Below are positions 47,401 through 62,100 of a DNA stretch of 64,000 nucleotides, piece by piece. A program made the translations under genes and the position numbers. Under the pieces are notes generated by a model, which saw nothing but the letters and a program-made list of their open reading frames with translations, was not told where the DNA came from and ran no database searches. Numbering within the stretch: position 1 is the stretch's first letter; every line of letters begins with the position of its first letter. The DNA is from Bretschneidera sinensis (Eukaryota > Streptophyta > Magnoliopsida > Brassicales > Akaniaceae): assembly GCA_023935145.1 (NCBI GenBank), contig CM043704.1, forward strand, positions 101,646,873 through 101,710,872. The letters are read 5' to 3'.

Positions 47401-48416
47401 ATTATTGGGTTGGTTATATGCTGTTAGAACTCTTTTATTATATATTTTAATTGCTGATGAAAGTTCATTCCTACTTGTTTTTTGTATAGGTGTTGAGGAA
47501 GCTTGTGGATGATGCTTCAAAATTTTTGAATGATAAAGTGACTAAAGCTGTTGTCACTGTGCCTGCATACTTCAATGATTCCAAGAGGACAGCAACTAAG
47601 GATGCTGGTCGTATTGATGGCTTAGAAGTTCTTCGAATCATCAATGAACATTTTGTTTTTGTTGCATGTCTCATCCATCTGCCTATTTATATTTGTTAAT
47701 GTAAATTAAACATTGATTTCCATTCTAGACTTCTAGTTAATGTAGCTCTATCACTATAAACTAATACACTCTGGCTTGTTTCTAAGTTGAGAATTTATAA
47801 AGAACTTCAGTTTCAAGATCAAATTGTGAAAGTTGTCCTCAACTATCTTATTTTTAAGAAGAAAAGTATGTCATCTTTTAGATATTGAACAAATTTGAAT
47901 ATTGTATTTGATGGGTTGGTTGTTCATATTTTATCAAATTGTGAAAGTTGTATTATATTTTTATTTTAATTTTTAAGAATTTATTTAACAAACTAACATG
48001 ACATGACCAGAGGAAGAGTGTTGTCATGTTTGATCGATGATATATAAAAATACTAACATTTTAAAAATAAAATAATATTAATTATTTCCAAGTATTTGGT
48101 GTGTGCTTAAAAAATTGTATTTAGTAAATATGAGAAATAAAATTAATTTTAGATATTAAAATTTAAACTGAACACTGAAAACTGAAAACAATTACAAGAA
48201 GGTGTAATCCAAACAGTTTTCTATTTTCAAAACAGTTTTCGAACACTGATTATCCAAACAACATTTCACTGAAAACTGTTTTGGAAACAGTTTTCGAGTT
48301 GCAGTTATCCAAACATGTTTTCATCAGAAAATTATTTTCAGAAACTCTTTTCGAATACTGAAAACTGAAAACTTTTTTCGAACACTGAAAACTGAAAACT
48401 GTTACCAAACATGCCC
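44418..48416. mobile_element. possible gene-carrying transposon with imperfect inverted ends
   Basis: The left end at 44418 reads gcacttgtttggga and then gggttttcaaaa. The right end, read on the minus strand from 48416, is gggcatgtttggtaacag, then ttttcagttttcagtgttcg. Both arms are dense in the words gttttcagtgtt/aacactgaaaac and gtttgg (left 44418-44610, right 48165-48416). Between them lies an HSP70 fragment. Such subterminally repetitive arms are common in plant MULE- and hAT-type elements. Flanking direct duplications could not be confirmed: aaaaatatt on the left and aattatttt on the right are both AT-rich but not identical. It may instead be two separate MITEs on either side of the fragment. 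Confidence 0.4.
44851..47648 (+). pseudogene. plastid-type HSP70 gene fragment, two exons with a 2.3-kb intron
   Basis: Exon A (about 44851-45228) encodes [19 protein letters not shown], the first phosphate-binding loop of the HSP70 ATPase. Further blocks are [32 protein letters not shown] and, after an in-frame TAG at 45130-45132 (expected Gln), VSYRVVRDENRNVKLDW to EEISAQ|gt. Exon B (47490 to about 47648) continues [39 protein letters not shown] and VLRIINE, then loses homology abruptly. [11 protein letters not shown] and the exon join are typical of stromal/DnaK-like plant HSP70. The fragment covers only the first third of the ATPase domain and has a stop, so it is non-functional. The kept intron shows it derives from genomic DNA, not mRNA. 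The upstream in-frame stretch 44593-44850 is probably not HSP70. Confidence 0.85.
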
Positions 48417-50141
48417 AATTATTTTTTGAAGAAAAAAACCTTAGTATAAAAAGGATTATGTTCAAGGTCGGAACAATTTTGTTTTAAATGAGGGACCAAC
48501 ATACATATATATATATATATATATATATGATTAAAATAAGCTATTTTTTAATTTATCATAATAAAATACTAGCACAAGAAAAATATATGATGCTAAATGA
48601 TGAAAATAACATTATAAGTACTTTTTTTAAAGAATAATAATATATTACTTAATTAGAGTTAGTCATTAGTGAACTCCATCCGTTCTATAATATTTATCTT
48701 AATTTTTATTTTGGATGTCCCAAAATACTAGTTTTCATTAATACATTTTTTAATTTTGAACTTTTTCAAATATGACAAATATTATGAGACAAAAATTGAT
48801 ATAAAATTTCTTTCACTCATTTTTTTCATCAAAATTTCAAAATCATCAATTAAATACCTTAACTTTTCTTGGAGAACCAAAAAAATGAGTTTATATGAGA
48901 GTTTTCTTATATATAAAAAGGATTTGCAAAAAAATTCTGACCAAGTGAGAGTTCATGCTCTTCCTAAGTTTCATTCCCTTCATTTTTACGGTTTTTTTGA
49001 TCAATGTAATGTGAATTGATTATCGAGCAAATATGTTTTACATTTTCACTCAACTTTAACAACAACAAAAATTAAGAGTGCAACGAGTCTCAACCCCTTA
49101 TTTAATAGTAGTTCAATTGTATTAGTTCTTAACTCTATACTATCTCACTCGCACTTAATTTTAATTTTTGATATAATTTTAACATTTTATCATTGTTAAT
49201 TTGTGAATTTATAATTCTTTTTATTAAGTCTACATTTGGTATTGACAAAATTTGTATTTTCAACAATAAAATTTTGAACTTTGTGTTTAGTAAAACTTAA
49301 TTATTATGTTTTAGTAAAAATTGTGATACAAAATGTAGATTTTTCAAAGTTATTCTTATGGTGCTGCAGATAAACTTGTTTTGAAACAGAAAAAATTTAA
49401 TGATTATTAAAAAATCCAAAAATACTTTTTGGCATAATAAAATTTCCATATATATAAAAAATTATTTATTGCTCTTTTCTAGTTTTTCAACTATAGAGAC
49501 ATTGCCATTAATTATGTGTATTTTAAATATTTTACATAATTATAATACTTTCACATATGATTTTAGATATGTAATTTAGTTAAAAAATATATTGTGATTA
49601 TCTTAAAACACTCTTACCAAGCACTTTTGTTACTATATTACTGAAAACGCTACAACAATATCAAAATCACCCTTAAAGCAATGGTTAAAATAATTCAATT
49701 GATAAAAAAAAATATACATTTTATAACAATTTAAGATAAAAATATATGCCTTCAAAATGTAACACATGCAAATTACACGAAAATTTAAGGGTCAATCTTA
49801 ACAAATGGGCTATTATGAAAACCTAAAAAATTATATGGACACATTGTTGCAATTAGAGATGTAAGGTGATTATTGATACACTAGTAAAACTACACGGGTG
49901 GTTTTTTTTTAATTAACCGTAATGGAAACGAGACTCCTCGTGGTAAAGACCAGAAGGAGTGAGAAAAAAAAGTCAATTAAGAAACTGGGAATTAATATAA
50001 AACGAAGTGATTATTTTTAGCAGGAGAGGACTGTTCGGGCTAAATTCATACAACAGACATAACTGGCTGTCTCGTTGACGAAAGTCAATAAGAGAAATGA
50101 AATTCATAACCATCTTCAAATGATCGCCTCTATTCCATTCC
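48417..50141. other. AT-rich intergenic region upstream of the UPL7-type gene
   Basis: Contains a (TA)n run at 48503-48528 and a Stowaway-like half element near 48673-48795 (ctccatccgttctataatat, ggatgtcccaaaatac). Short AT-rich sequence follows. A weak TATA-like atataaaa at 49994-50001 precedes the proposed UPL7 start by about 140 bp. No gene seen. Confidence 0.5.
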
Positions 50142-53100
50142 ATGGACCAACCTCGCAAGCATCAGGTACCCTCTACGTCTCGATTTTATCAAATCTTAAT
50201 CACACCCACTTGGTGTTCAATTCCTGGGTAGATGTTTGTTCCCTTAGGAATCAAGAATTTTGTCCTCTAGTTAAGAAGACTACCTAGAATCTCCACTCAA
50301 TCGAGGTCAATGAGATAGACCTACCAAATTAGCTTGATATTTCTATTTTGTTTGGAGACCAGAAATCGTGAAAATTTATTCTTTTCCTCGTTAATTAAAT
50401 GTTGATTTGTATTTGAATTATAGTACTGTTGTTGGTGTTGATGGGCTTACCAGGTATCATTGAGAGGGGCAAGTGCCAAGGAGATTTCGAGGGATGCCCT
50501 TCTTGAGAAGGTTTCTCAGGAAAGAGAGCTTCGCATTTACACAAGACGAGCTAAAGCGGCTGCACTCTTTATTCAGGTGCATTTCTTTGTACCATATGCT
50601 GTTCATTTGGTAATTATGCTAAATGAAAAACAGATTTTCTAATGAAATACATTAGTTTTAATCTTTTCTATTATGGTTCTTGAAGAGTGTATCTAATACG
50701 ATACAGTGATGCGTTGTCTATGTTCCCAGAAGCCCTATGCTGCATTGTCTTGCTAAAAGAATTATACTAGTGATACAAAGAACTGCAATAACAAAGAAAT
50801 TTTTTCTTAAAGCCAATAACTGCAAATCTTTACTTTTGTTCATTTTTTATACTTATCAAAAGAAGGGTAAACTTTTCCAGTTATTGGGTTTTAGGAGAAA
50901 AATTTGCGAGAAAAAGGAGCTATCTGTCAAATGGTTAAATAGTTTCTATAATGGAAGTATTTAGTTAGACAGGTGAGTTCTTCTGATAATATAAGTATGG
51001 GCAGGGACCTTTTTTTATAAGTAAAAAGAAGTATATTAATCAAAGGTATAAGGGGGTGCCACCCAAGTACAAAAAGCTATTTATAAAAAAATTCTCATTA
51101 AACCAAAACCCAGAAGTATGTAAGTATGTAACCATCCATCCTTGATAACGGCTAAGGGTTTTTCCTTGCCATCAAAAGCTTTTCTATTCCATTCAAGTCA
51201 AATAACCCAAAAAATGAAAAGGGCAATCAAACAGTAAGCCTTCATCTTTTTCTTTGAACTTCTAAACCCGCACCAAGATGGACAGGGACTTAAAGATTAT
51301 ATATCGAAGAAAATAGCTATTTATGGTGTTAAACGTTGTTGTTAAAGGCACTACTCGCACTAAACCACAAAGGGTACCCAGAGCCTAGGTGACGGCACGT
51401 GCCTGAGGAATATAAGGCGCACATTTACTAGAAATGTGTATAGAATACTGGTACTTCATTTGATAGAATCTTTATTAAGAAGTATCCCAGAGATGATGGA
51501 AAATAAACTTAGACAGCTAAAGAAATGTCCTTCCAACATAAAGATTATCGGCTTGTTTGGTGGGTAGGATGAAGGGGAGGATAAGATACTTTTATCCTAT
51601 CTGATGTTTTGTACACAAGATGAGAAGAGGATGGGATGAGTGACTGGATTCTCATCCAGTGATGACCAGATAAAGTCATCAAGTAGTAGAGGCTAGGATA
51701 AGAGATCCAATTTCCTTACTTGTCTTCTCTCTCTTTCTTTTTTCTCTTTTTGTCCAAATTTCCAATTTTGCCCATTTCTTCTGTTTTCTCCCACTTTTTT
51801 TTGAAAATGAAAAGCTAAGATAAACAGAGAGAGAGCCCGTGCAAAAGTCAAGGTCTCTGCAACATATACAGATTACCACTTCTTTTCCAGTGTACACTTT
51901 TACAGGTGGCCCCATGCAATTTGACCAGTTATGAAATGTGATACTGATCTAGTTGGTAAGCACCATTCATTAAATGGGATTGTTGCTCTTCTCAAATGGA
52001 CTTGTTATTTATTTTTTTTACCATTATGTGATGTTTACAGTTAAAGGTTTTTTTTTCTTTATTAGATTTAATAAAAAAGTGAAAGTTTAGGATTTAGGTT
52101 TAAATTTTATTTTATTTTCTCATATTGGTCAATATATATATTTTTTATTTGTATATTGATTTCTTTTAGCTTTAAGCACGAACTTTGCCTCATTATCTTT
52201 TTGGATGTTATAAACATATGTTTTGTATCATACACATGAAATCAATCGCTATATTTGAGCAATACTTTAACAAAAAAAAGGTAGACCTGTCTCAGGCCTG
52301 CCTTGCGCCTAACCCAAAGATGTGCGCCTAGGCCCGCGCATGATTCAGGTCACCTCACTTGAGGTTAGCCCAGGTGCTTGACCTTGGGCCTTGTTCGTTA
52401 AGCCTAGGTGTCCTTGAGCCTTGCCTTCTACACAATGGTGTTAACACGTGCTTTTGTGACAACTAGCTGCACAAGGGTGAAAAAAATTGGTTTTCTTCCA
52501 CTTTCCTTCACTTTTTTGTTTAATTAAATATAGACCATTAGAACTACTAGTTCTTTGATGTTCTCTTCATTCGGATTTTCTCAGAAACTGAAAAGGAATT
52601 TGTTGTAACATTGGAAAATAACTTGGTTTCTCAATAATTGTTTCCAGAGAGTCTGGAGGCGCTACAACTTTGTCAAGAAGGTGGCTATACAGCTTCAGGC
52701 AGAATGGGAAAGCTTGGTTCAGGCAGAATGGGAAAACTTGGTAGATCGTCGTGCAGGTTTAATGACTGGAAATTGGGTTTCAAGCAGTATTTTGAGACCT
52801 TTTCTCTTCTTTATCACATGTTTATCAATTCAGAATCAAAAGATACGAACCAGGGATATAGACTGCATGCAAAATTGCTTTAAAATTCTTTTGGAAAGCA
52901 TGAATTCTACTGGTATGCCATTTATCTAGATTTCCTTGTATTATACTTACAGTTTAATGTTTCAGTTCACTTATACTACTTCAGTGTTTCTTTTTTGTAC
53001 TAGTGACTGAAAACTCCAAAAGCTCCCATTACTCATGTAAAAGCTGCCACTCCTTTTAATTGTTTTTTTTAGTCTGTCATGGCTCAGTTATTGTTATTTG

Positions 53101-56100
53101 TCAGACAAAATAAACATCCTATCTGTAATGGGTTAAACAATTAAGTGTCCTAAACATTTTTTGGTAATCCACCGAGGTACCAGAACCTGGAATCGAGTTG
53201 CCGACATAGGACAGATCGATTGTAGCTCTAATTCTTGGCTTCCGAGATCAAGAAGGCTGTCTTTGATTTCACACTCTATTTTTTGAATAGTGTGGAGAGA
53301 AAAGAATCGGAGGGCTTTTAATGGAGTAGAGAAAAGAATCGGAGGGCTTTTAATGGAGTAGAGAGACCTATTGGAATTATTAGAGATAGTTGGTTTAATA
53401 TCCCCAATTTTTGGTTTAGAGGGATTTTTTTTGTAAATAATGATGCTTTTCTAGATTTGGTGGATTTCCTTCATTGTAAATAGCCTTGGGCTTTGAGTTG
53501 CACCTTGTTGGTGCTTTTTAATAAAAATTTATTTATCAAAAAAAAATTCTTGGCTTCTGAGGAGGATAATTTTTCTTTTATGGTTGTGATATCAGTTATT
53601 TTGTTAATTGAGGTTTTTTGTTGTTTAATCATTAGATAAAGGTTTGAGGGTCTCCTTATCTTTCTTTTCCCATAACTTATCAAAATTCTTCTTTTTGTAT
53701 TAGCAATAATATCAGGTAGTGTACAGGTTTCCTCTCCTTGGCTTGAGTTCCTCTATTGAAGTTAATTAGAGTTAATAAAATTGAATGAGTAATGACATCT
53801 TGCCCTTCGGGCTTTGAGAGTTTTATTTCTAATGGATGAAACCCACTTGATCTTCTTAAGAATAATTCTTTCCTGGGATGACATGAGCAAGAATTTATGG
53901 CCTTCTGAGCTTTCTGGAATAGTAGAAGCTTATATGGGTATAATTCAAAAACTTCACTAGTTTAGAAGTCATCTTTGTGATTGGGCCCAATTAGCACAGA
54001 CAAATTATTTACAGGGTATCAATATTAAAAATAACATATAAACAAAATGGAGAAATTAAAATGACTATTGTTCTATTTGTTTGTTGTGAAGTTTTGAAAC
54101 CAAAGTTCCATAGTCTTATCAAATATGCTTTGGAACCACAGATTGCTATGCAAAGAAATGGTAAGAATAAAAATGTAGGAAAGGAATTAATGGTATAAAA
54201 GGGTACAGTTTTGGAAAGAGCGACAAAGTATTCAATTGCTTGATTGTTACTGTACTTCTTAGGATCTGTCTCATTGATTTTCTTAACAATATTTTTTAGT
54301 TGTTCATCGCACCTTATCTTTTAGCATGTGCTTTTTTTTCTCTTCGCTAAGCTTTTAACATATCCATTCAACAAATAACTCATGTACTGATCTCCTATTT
54401 TACGGGTAGATTCAAGGAAGAACTTCTGCTCTTTGGCAACTGGTACACTTGATGAGAGAAGAATGTGGACTTATCAAGCACAGAAGTTGATTTCTCTCTG
54501 CTCATTCATTCTTGCAGAGTGTAATAAATCCCATGCAAGGGGTCAGGATGTTGTTCTTCTCACCTCTCTGGCATTACGTCTTGTTGTTCTCTTAACTGAT
54601 CTGAAAGGCTGGAAGAGCATCACTGATGGTAATCTTCAGGATGCAGATATAGCAGTGAAGGTTTTAGTTCAGTTTTTGGGGAGTCACAAAAGTGGTTTTT
54701 ATGTAGCTATTAGAAGATATATTAACAAATTGAATATTCCATTTGCTTCACAAATAAAGAGTTTCAACCAGAGCGATGATAGATTCTTGATTACTACTAG
54801 TGCAATAACTTTAGCTCTACGGCCATTTCACATGAAAAATGTTGATGTATCTGGCCCTGGCCAGATGGGCATGCATTATGCTGCCATGCAGTACTGGTCA
54901 TCTGTGCTTACAATTCCTTGGCTTGCTCAACGTCTACCAACTATTCTTGTACCTGCATTGAAGCACGAGACTGTTCTGTTACCTTGCTTCCAGATTTTAC
55001 TGGTAAAAATTTGAACAGAAGTTCGTGATTGTTTTCTTTTTCATTTCTTGAATTTTTTTTTTCATAATTTTATGTACTACTATAGTATGCTCATCAAAAT
55101 GCTAGCATCTGACCACATGAGACTGATTTTTGTTTAGCTGGTTGGCAGTATCAGGATACTTCTACAAGGCACCTGTGTCTATATCATACCCAATCTGGAT
55201 AATCCTCAGATAATCCTCCATATGCATATGATAGTTCTCAAATGCTTTCCAAAACTTAAAAGTAAACTTTTTTTTTTTACTTTTGAAAAGTGTCCAATAC
55301 TTCTTGTATATTTAAAGTTGTGTATTGGATATATGTCAAACATTAGTATGAAGGTTTTTATATTATACATGCATGTGTGTGTAATGAATAGGATAAAGCC
55401 TATTATATAGTAAATTAGAGTTGTAATTCCAAGTAAAAACATAATAAAACCTTAGGCATATGTTTGAACTTATGTATATTAGGAACTCTTGCATGATTAA
55501 TTAATACTTAGTTGCAAGTATTAAATATTCAAAATCATATAAAAAATAATACTCCCTCCGGCCCATAATAGATGTCCCCTTGAAAAAGCTTAAAGATTAA
55601 GAAAGTACATTAATTGCATGCAAACCACTTGATATGAGTATTAAAATACTAACTTTACCACTCATATTAAGAAAGTGCATTAACAGTATGCAAACTACTT
55701 AAATAGTTGGAGTAATGATGAAGGGTATTATTGGAAGATTGTTGATAAAATTCTTTGACTTTTGATTGGGGAAAAATATTTTGGGACATCCCAAAATAGA
55801 AATGAGGACATCTATTTTGGGATGGAGGGACTATACATTTATTTATTAGTGTATTCCCACCGTATTGTATTTTTCTCTCTAAAGAACTTTCTTATGAACG
55901 TATGTCTGCCATATTGTACCTGTATCCCGTATCTGTAGCTGTTTTGGTCATCATACTTGTGCTTGCGGCTATTCTGTGCATTTTTGTTCTAGTATGAGGC
56001 TTATACTAATCAAATAACAGTCAATTGCAATATATATCTGAGCTATGGGGTCATTTCCTCATGTATAAGAAGATGAAACTTAACAACACGAGTCACTGTT

Positions 56101-59100
56101 TTCTGGTACAATTTGAGAAGTCTTGCTGGAAATTGATGTTCTTATATTAAAACTTTTGTTTCTTGGCCTTAATCTCTTACAAATATTTAACAAAGTGTTA
56201 GCATTTTGGATAGATATTATTACACATGGCCTGGTGCTTTTCTGGCTTTTTTCGTGCATTTTATTATTTTTGTGGGAAGTTCTTGCCCATGGACACGCAA
56301 GTGCTTCTCATTTGGTAATTAAATAAAATCAATCAGCTAGTTATACATCAGATTGCTTCTATCAAGTTCCTCCTGTGTATATTGGTTTTACAATTACAAG
56401 TTCATTATATTTTCAGGGTATGTTCACCAAATGTCTTCTGTTCGTAGTAGCTCAAGTCATTACAATCATGATTTTTATTTTGACTTAACTTCTTAGACAA
56501 CTGTACGATTCCAAACATGTGGGGGACTGATTAAACTGTGGCAGGTGATGGCAGATTTCGAGAGATAAAATCTTGGCAGAGATGTCAGAGATGGATCAAT
56601 TGGGAACACAGCATTCTTCCAAGGTGATTCCTCCAGTCGGTTGGGCTCTTGCAAACATTATATGCCTAGCTACAGGTAATGAAAATGATTTTCTGGATCC
56701 TCAAGGATCCAACCTAGTTCCAGACTATGCATCCTATGTCCGTGTTTTGATCACTCTTGCGGAGAGTTTATTGGCTTGGCTTGACAATGTTGGATGCCAA
56801 GATCTTCACGACAAAGTTGAAACTTCAGCAGAGCCCATTGGTACAGTTTTGCATGAGGGTGAGACAACTTGGGGGTCCCTAAAGATGTCATACATGGACC
56901 TGTTTAGACCTGTCTGTCAGCAGTGGCATCTTGCAAAGCTTTTGGCAATCTCGAAGAAAGATGCTTATGTTCATGCAACTGAGACTCTGTCACTAAATAA
57001 TCCAGAATATTTCGGAAAGTTGGAACTGCTTGATATTGCATATTTTTATTCTTTCATGCTCAGAATATTTTCAGTCTTAAATCCCGTGTTTGGGCACTTG
57101 CCTGTTCTTAACATGCTATCTTTCACTCCTGTATATCTTGTCTCTCTATGGGGAGCACTGGAAAACTCCCTTTTCCTTCGAAATGATCACTTTAGTGAAG
57201 ATAGAAATAATAAAGTTTCAGGGAATAAAAAGGATGGGATTTCTGAGAAAAAACAAAAGCAAGCGAGTAAGGAGGGAGTCAATAAGTGGGTCAATGTGCT
57301 ACATAAATTTACTGGTAAGTCACCAGCGGGAAGTGATTATGTGGATTTCGTTGATGATCAACCGGGGCCGAGCAAGGTCAATGAGGATTCTTCTGATGTT
57401 TGGGATGTAGAACTCCTGAGGCGTGGTCCTCAAGGTATTTCAAGAGACATGTCATGTCTGCTTCATCTATTCTGTGCCACCTATTCACACCTGCTTTTAG
57501 TTCTTGATGACATAGAGTTTTATGAAAAACAGGTAAATTATTATAGGTTTTTCTTGACCCACTGATAGTTGCGAATGATATTTACTTGAACGTTTTGTGA
57601 CGAGTTAGGTTCCTTTCACACTGGAGCAACAACGAAGAATTGCATCAACGCTTAATACACTAGTGTATAATGGCTTTTCTCATAGTGTGGATCAAGAGAA
57701 TAGATCTCTTATGGACTCTGCAATCAGGTGCTTGCATTTAATGTATGAAAGGGATTGCAGGCACCAGTTTTGCCCCCCTCTTTTGTGGCTTTCTCCTGGT
57801 AGAAGGAATCGACCCCCAATTGCAGTAGCTGCCAGAACTCATGAAGTTTTATCAGCTAATATGAGATCAGATGACGCTTTGACTGTTCCAAGCTTTGGTT
57901 CTGTTATCACCACTACTCCACATGTGTTTCCATTTGAAGAAAGGTAAGCATAACATACTTGATAGCTGTAGTTCCTCCTTGTACTTCTGGCTCAACTTGT
58001 ATACTTGAATTGAAACTCCTAAAATAAAAGTCAAGTTCTGTCATGTTCTCTTCTTTATCACTTATCAAAAAAAATGTTCTCTTCTTTATCATCCTGCCCC
58101 TCTGAAGAAAACCCTGTGGTATTCCTCTGAACCAGCCTTTGTGTTAGCAGTCCTATGGACCATAATGCATGCATGATTAGTGCTTTCCATGATTTCTTGC
58201 CACTACACTGATGACATATGCATCCTCGAGGATCACTAAGGACATCTGTACTTTTTTTTAATAACTTCTGATACTCTCTGAGTTTTAGGATTATAATCCT
58301 TTTTTATGTCAATCTGCTGTATAGAATGTGTGATAGCTCAGGAAAACTAGAATTGTTCGTAAATGCTCGTAAAGAATAATAAACTATATGTCCAGCCTTT
58401 AAGAACCTGTGGCTGGACATATAACACAGTAGTGGAACTTGGATTTGGTAAGAAGATTAATATACTTTTTCTGCAGTCAGGTGCTTATCTCACCTATCGT
58501 CAATGTTTCACTTTTGAGATTTGCACCTTCCATTTATTCATAGTCCAAAAAGAAGCTGACTCCTTCCTGTTCGTTTATCTTGAAGTAAGAAGTAGCATCA
58601 TGATATCCTTTTACATTAAATGACCTTTGAAACTTCCAAGTGCATTTGAAAATAAAATCATTTGCTTCTCTTTAATCCAGCAAAGGGTCTTTCTTGACGT
58701 GGTTTTGTACCTTGGCAGAGTCCAAATGTTTAGAGAGTTTATCAGTATGGATAAAGTCTCTCGGAAAATGGCTGGTGAAGTGGCTGCACCTGGTTCACGA
58801 TCCGTTGAAATAGTAGTTCGTCGGGGTCATATTGTTGAAGATGGGTTCCGACAGCTGAACTCCCTTGGGGCGAGGTTGAAGTCATCCATTCATGTTTCAT
58901 TTGTTAGTGAATGTGGCCTTCCAGAAGCTGGCCTGGACTATGGTGGATTATCCAAAGAGTTTTTAACTGATATATCGAAAGCAGCTTTTGCTCCTGAGTA
59001 AGTGCCATGATGTTTATGTTATTTCTGGCTCTGTATTGATATCTCTGCTCATTAAGAAAACAACTTTTTATTTACTTTATTTTATTGTCTAAGGTATGGG

Positions 59101-62100
59101 TTATTCTCCCAAACTTCAACTTCGGACCGACTGCTAATCCCTAATGCAGCAGCAAGACATCTTGAGAATGGTATCCAGATGATTGAGTTCCTTGGAAAAG
59201 TTGTTGGTAAAGCTCTCTATGAAGGCATATTACTAGATTACTCTTTTTCACATATTTTTGTACAAAAGCTGTTAGGCCGGTATAGCTTTCTTGATGAACT
59301 ATCAACACTTGATCCAGAACTCTACAGGAATCTTATGTATGTCAAGGTAAACCCTCTTGATAGCTACCACACTCTGTGTGAGTGCGGTGTGTTATGCCTA
59401 TATGTTGTATCATCTTTCCTTGTCTGTTAAATCCTTGCTAAAGCTTTACAGATCAATTAATGAGTATGGATATAGCTATATAGGGTTAGTGCTAATTATG
59501 CTGTTGAATGTTACTAGCAACTATTAGGTTGGTAGAGAAACTAATGCAGAGAAAAGAAAAAGAAGACAGGGAAAGAAGAGAATGAAAAAGGATAGATGTT
59601 GAAGAAAAGGATAAAAGAGAGGAAAATGACAGAAAGATGAGAGAGTGGTTTGGAGGGGCCATAACGAGGAACAAATTGTGTTTTGTTCTTCAGTTAGCCC
59701 AATTGCAGGCTCTGTAGTAATGTCCCAACACTCAAATTCCCTTTCTGATGCACAATAAACATATCAAAGTAAAAGATTACAGCAATCTTGACTCATATAA
59801 TGCTAATAGACTAATTCTAAGAAAATGAAACTAAAATACCATGTCATGTGGTTCCTACATCAAAAACTCTTCTAGGGTTCACCTTATTGCATGAAGAAAA
59901 GGAATTGTCTAAATTAGGGCATTATGGAATGCTTTATTGATCCTATATTGAGTGTAATGCATACTTTCGGTTCTTAAATTTTTTGGACTTTGTTTCATTG
60001 TATAAATGCCTTCATGGTGTATTGCTTGTAAATGTTCTCAAAATGTTGACATTAAGGGTGTTGTTACTGCAGCATTATGATGGTGATATCAAGGAACTCT
60101 ATCTGGATTTCACAGTTACAGAAGAATCATTTGGTAAACGGCATATTATTGAGCTCAAACCTGGTGGCAAGGATATTTGTGTGACTAATGAGAACAAGAT
60201 GCAATACATTCATGCAATGGCAGACTATAAACTCAACCGACAGGTCTTCTATCAGTTGATGTATGGAAATTATTGAAAGTTATCTACAGTATAGTAAAAT
60301 TATTTTGTTTTCAATGCTGAATTGCAGATACTCCCCTTTTCAAATGCATTTTATAGAGGCTTAACTGATCTCATATCTCCTCCTTGGCTGAAGTTGTTTA
60401 ATGCAAGTGAATTCAATCAGGTACCTTCTATTTGTGCAATTTGTGAATTGTTGTTTTATCAATGAAATCTGGTTGTTTATTTCAGCTCTATATAATTTGG
60501 ACTGAAATGATTTGTCTCACCTGTTATATACTTACAAAAAAATTTGCAAATATTGTTTAGGCTCATGGGATAACTATGCTGATTTTCAGGGTTATGTTAG
60601 TGTGCTGATTAGTCGATGGGGTTAAATTTGTTTATTTTATTCTAAAAGAAACATATAATGCAGCACAGAAATCTTGAAATCAGTGGGCATTTTGTGGACT
60701 GACTTATGAAACTAAGTAGTATTCCAATTTGGCTATACTGGTTCTAGTTTTTCGAACTTCAAACATGGGGAAAATGTTCTCTAAGTTGGAAAAAATTTCA
60801 AATCCTTTAGTCAATGTATGCTGAAAACAAGCTTATTAGCTGTTCATTAATGTTATGATCGCAATTTGATGCTTATTTTTTAGGATTTATTCAAAAGTTG
60901 AAACTAGAATCCTTATTTGCTAGAGTACCTCCATGAATCCTCCACTAGCTTTTTAATATGCGCATTTTCTAGTCTCTCTTTTAATTTAATTTTTATAATG
61001 AATGTGCCAAATGGGAGGGAATGCTATATCCATGAAAAGTATGAGAGCTAATATTTCTCCAGTCATCAATCTCCAAAACTTCGGAGTTTGGATCTGATGG
61101 ATTCCCACATTTCTCACGTTATTTTTTTTTTTATAAGTAAAAGTATATTAAAAGAAGGCACCAAGGGGGTGCAACCCATTTACAAAAAACCTATTTACAA
61201 GAAAGAGACTCAATGAACTCCACAAAATGAAGATAATCTGCACAAAAATCCCCCTCGACCCAAAACATAAGAAGGTTAAGCCAACTCTATTTAAAAGAAT
61301 CCGTATCTTTATCCACATTCTCAAAGGCTCTCTTATTTTTCTCTAGCCAAGCCGTCCACATAATTGTGATGAGGAATCAAAGCAAACACTTTCCTCTTTT
61401 CCTTGGAAGCATGAATACCAGTCCAAGCCCAGAATTCATTGAGAATGGACCCGGCACACCCCCAAGAAAGACCCATAACACGAAGAGCCAAGTCCCATAG
61501 ATTGTGGGTCTAAGAGCAAGTAAACAAAATGTGATGTAAAGATTCAGCCTTCTCCTTACAAAGATAACACCCATTCATCGTAATTTTTCCTCTCTTTTGA
61601 AGATTATCAATGGTCAAGATTATTTCCCAAGAAGCTTCCCAAGCAAAGAAAGCCACCTTAGAAGTAGTGCAAGTCTTCCAAATAACTTTCCAAGGGAACT
61701 TTGGGTTTCCTTCACTAGGGAGAAGGGCCTTGTAAAAGGAGCTGACCCCAAATTTCCAATTTACCGAAAGACTCCACTTCACTCTATCCGCCCTTTGTGC
61801 CTTAATCTTAGTTCGGTAAATCTTCTCAAAAAACTCTTCAACTTTTTGGAGCTCCCAATCTTGAACGTTGCGAAGAAAAGGAATATCCCAAACATACCAC
61901 TCCATTACTCAAAGACATACAATCACAAATCAAAGCTTCTTTGTGACTAGCAAGGGCAAACACATTAAAGAAAGAATCTTCCAAGGTGGTATCCCCACGC
62001 CACACATCGTGCCAAAACTAATAGAATCACCAATTCCCACCTCGAAATACAAATTTGGGAGAAAAGCATCTCACTCCTTCTTGATATGCTTTCACACCCC

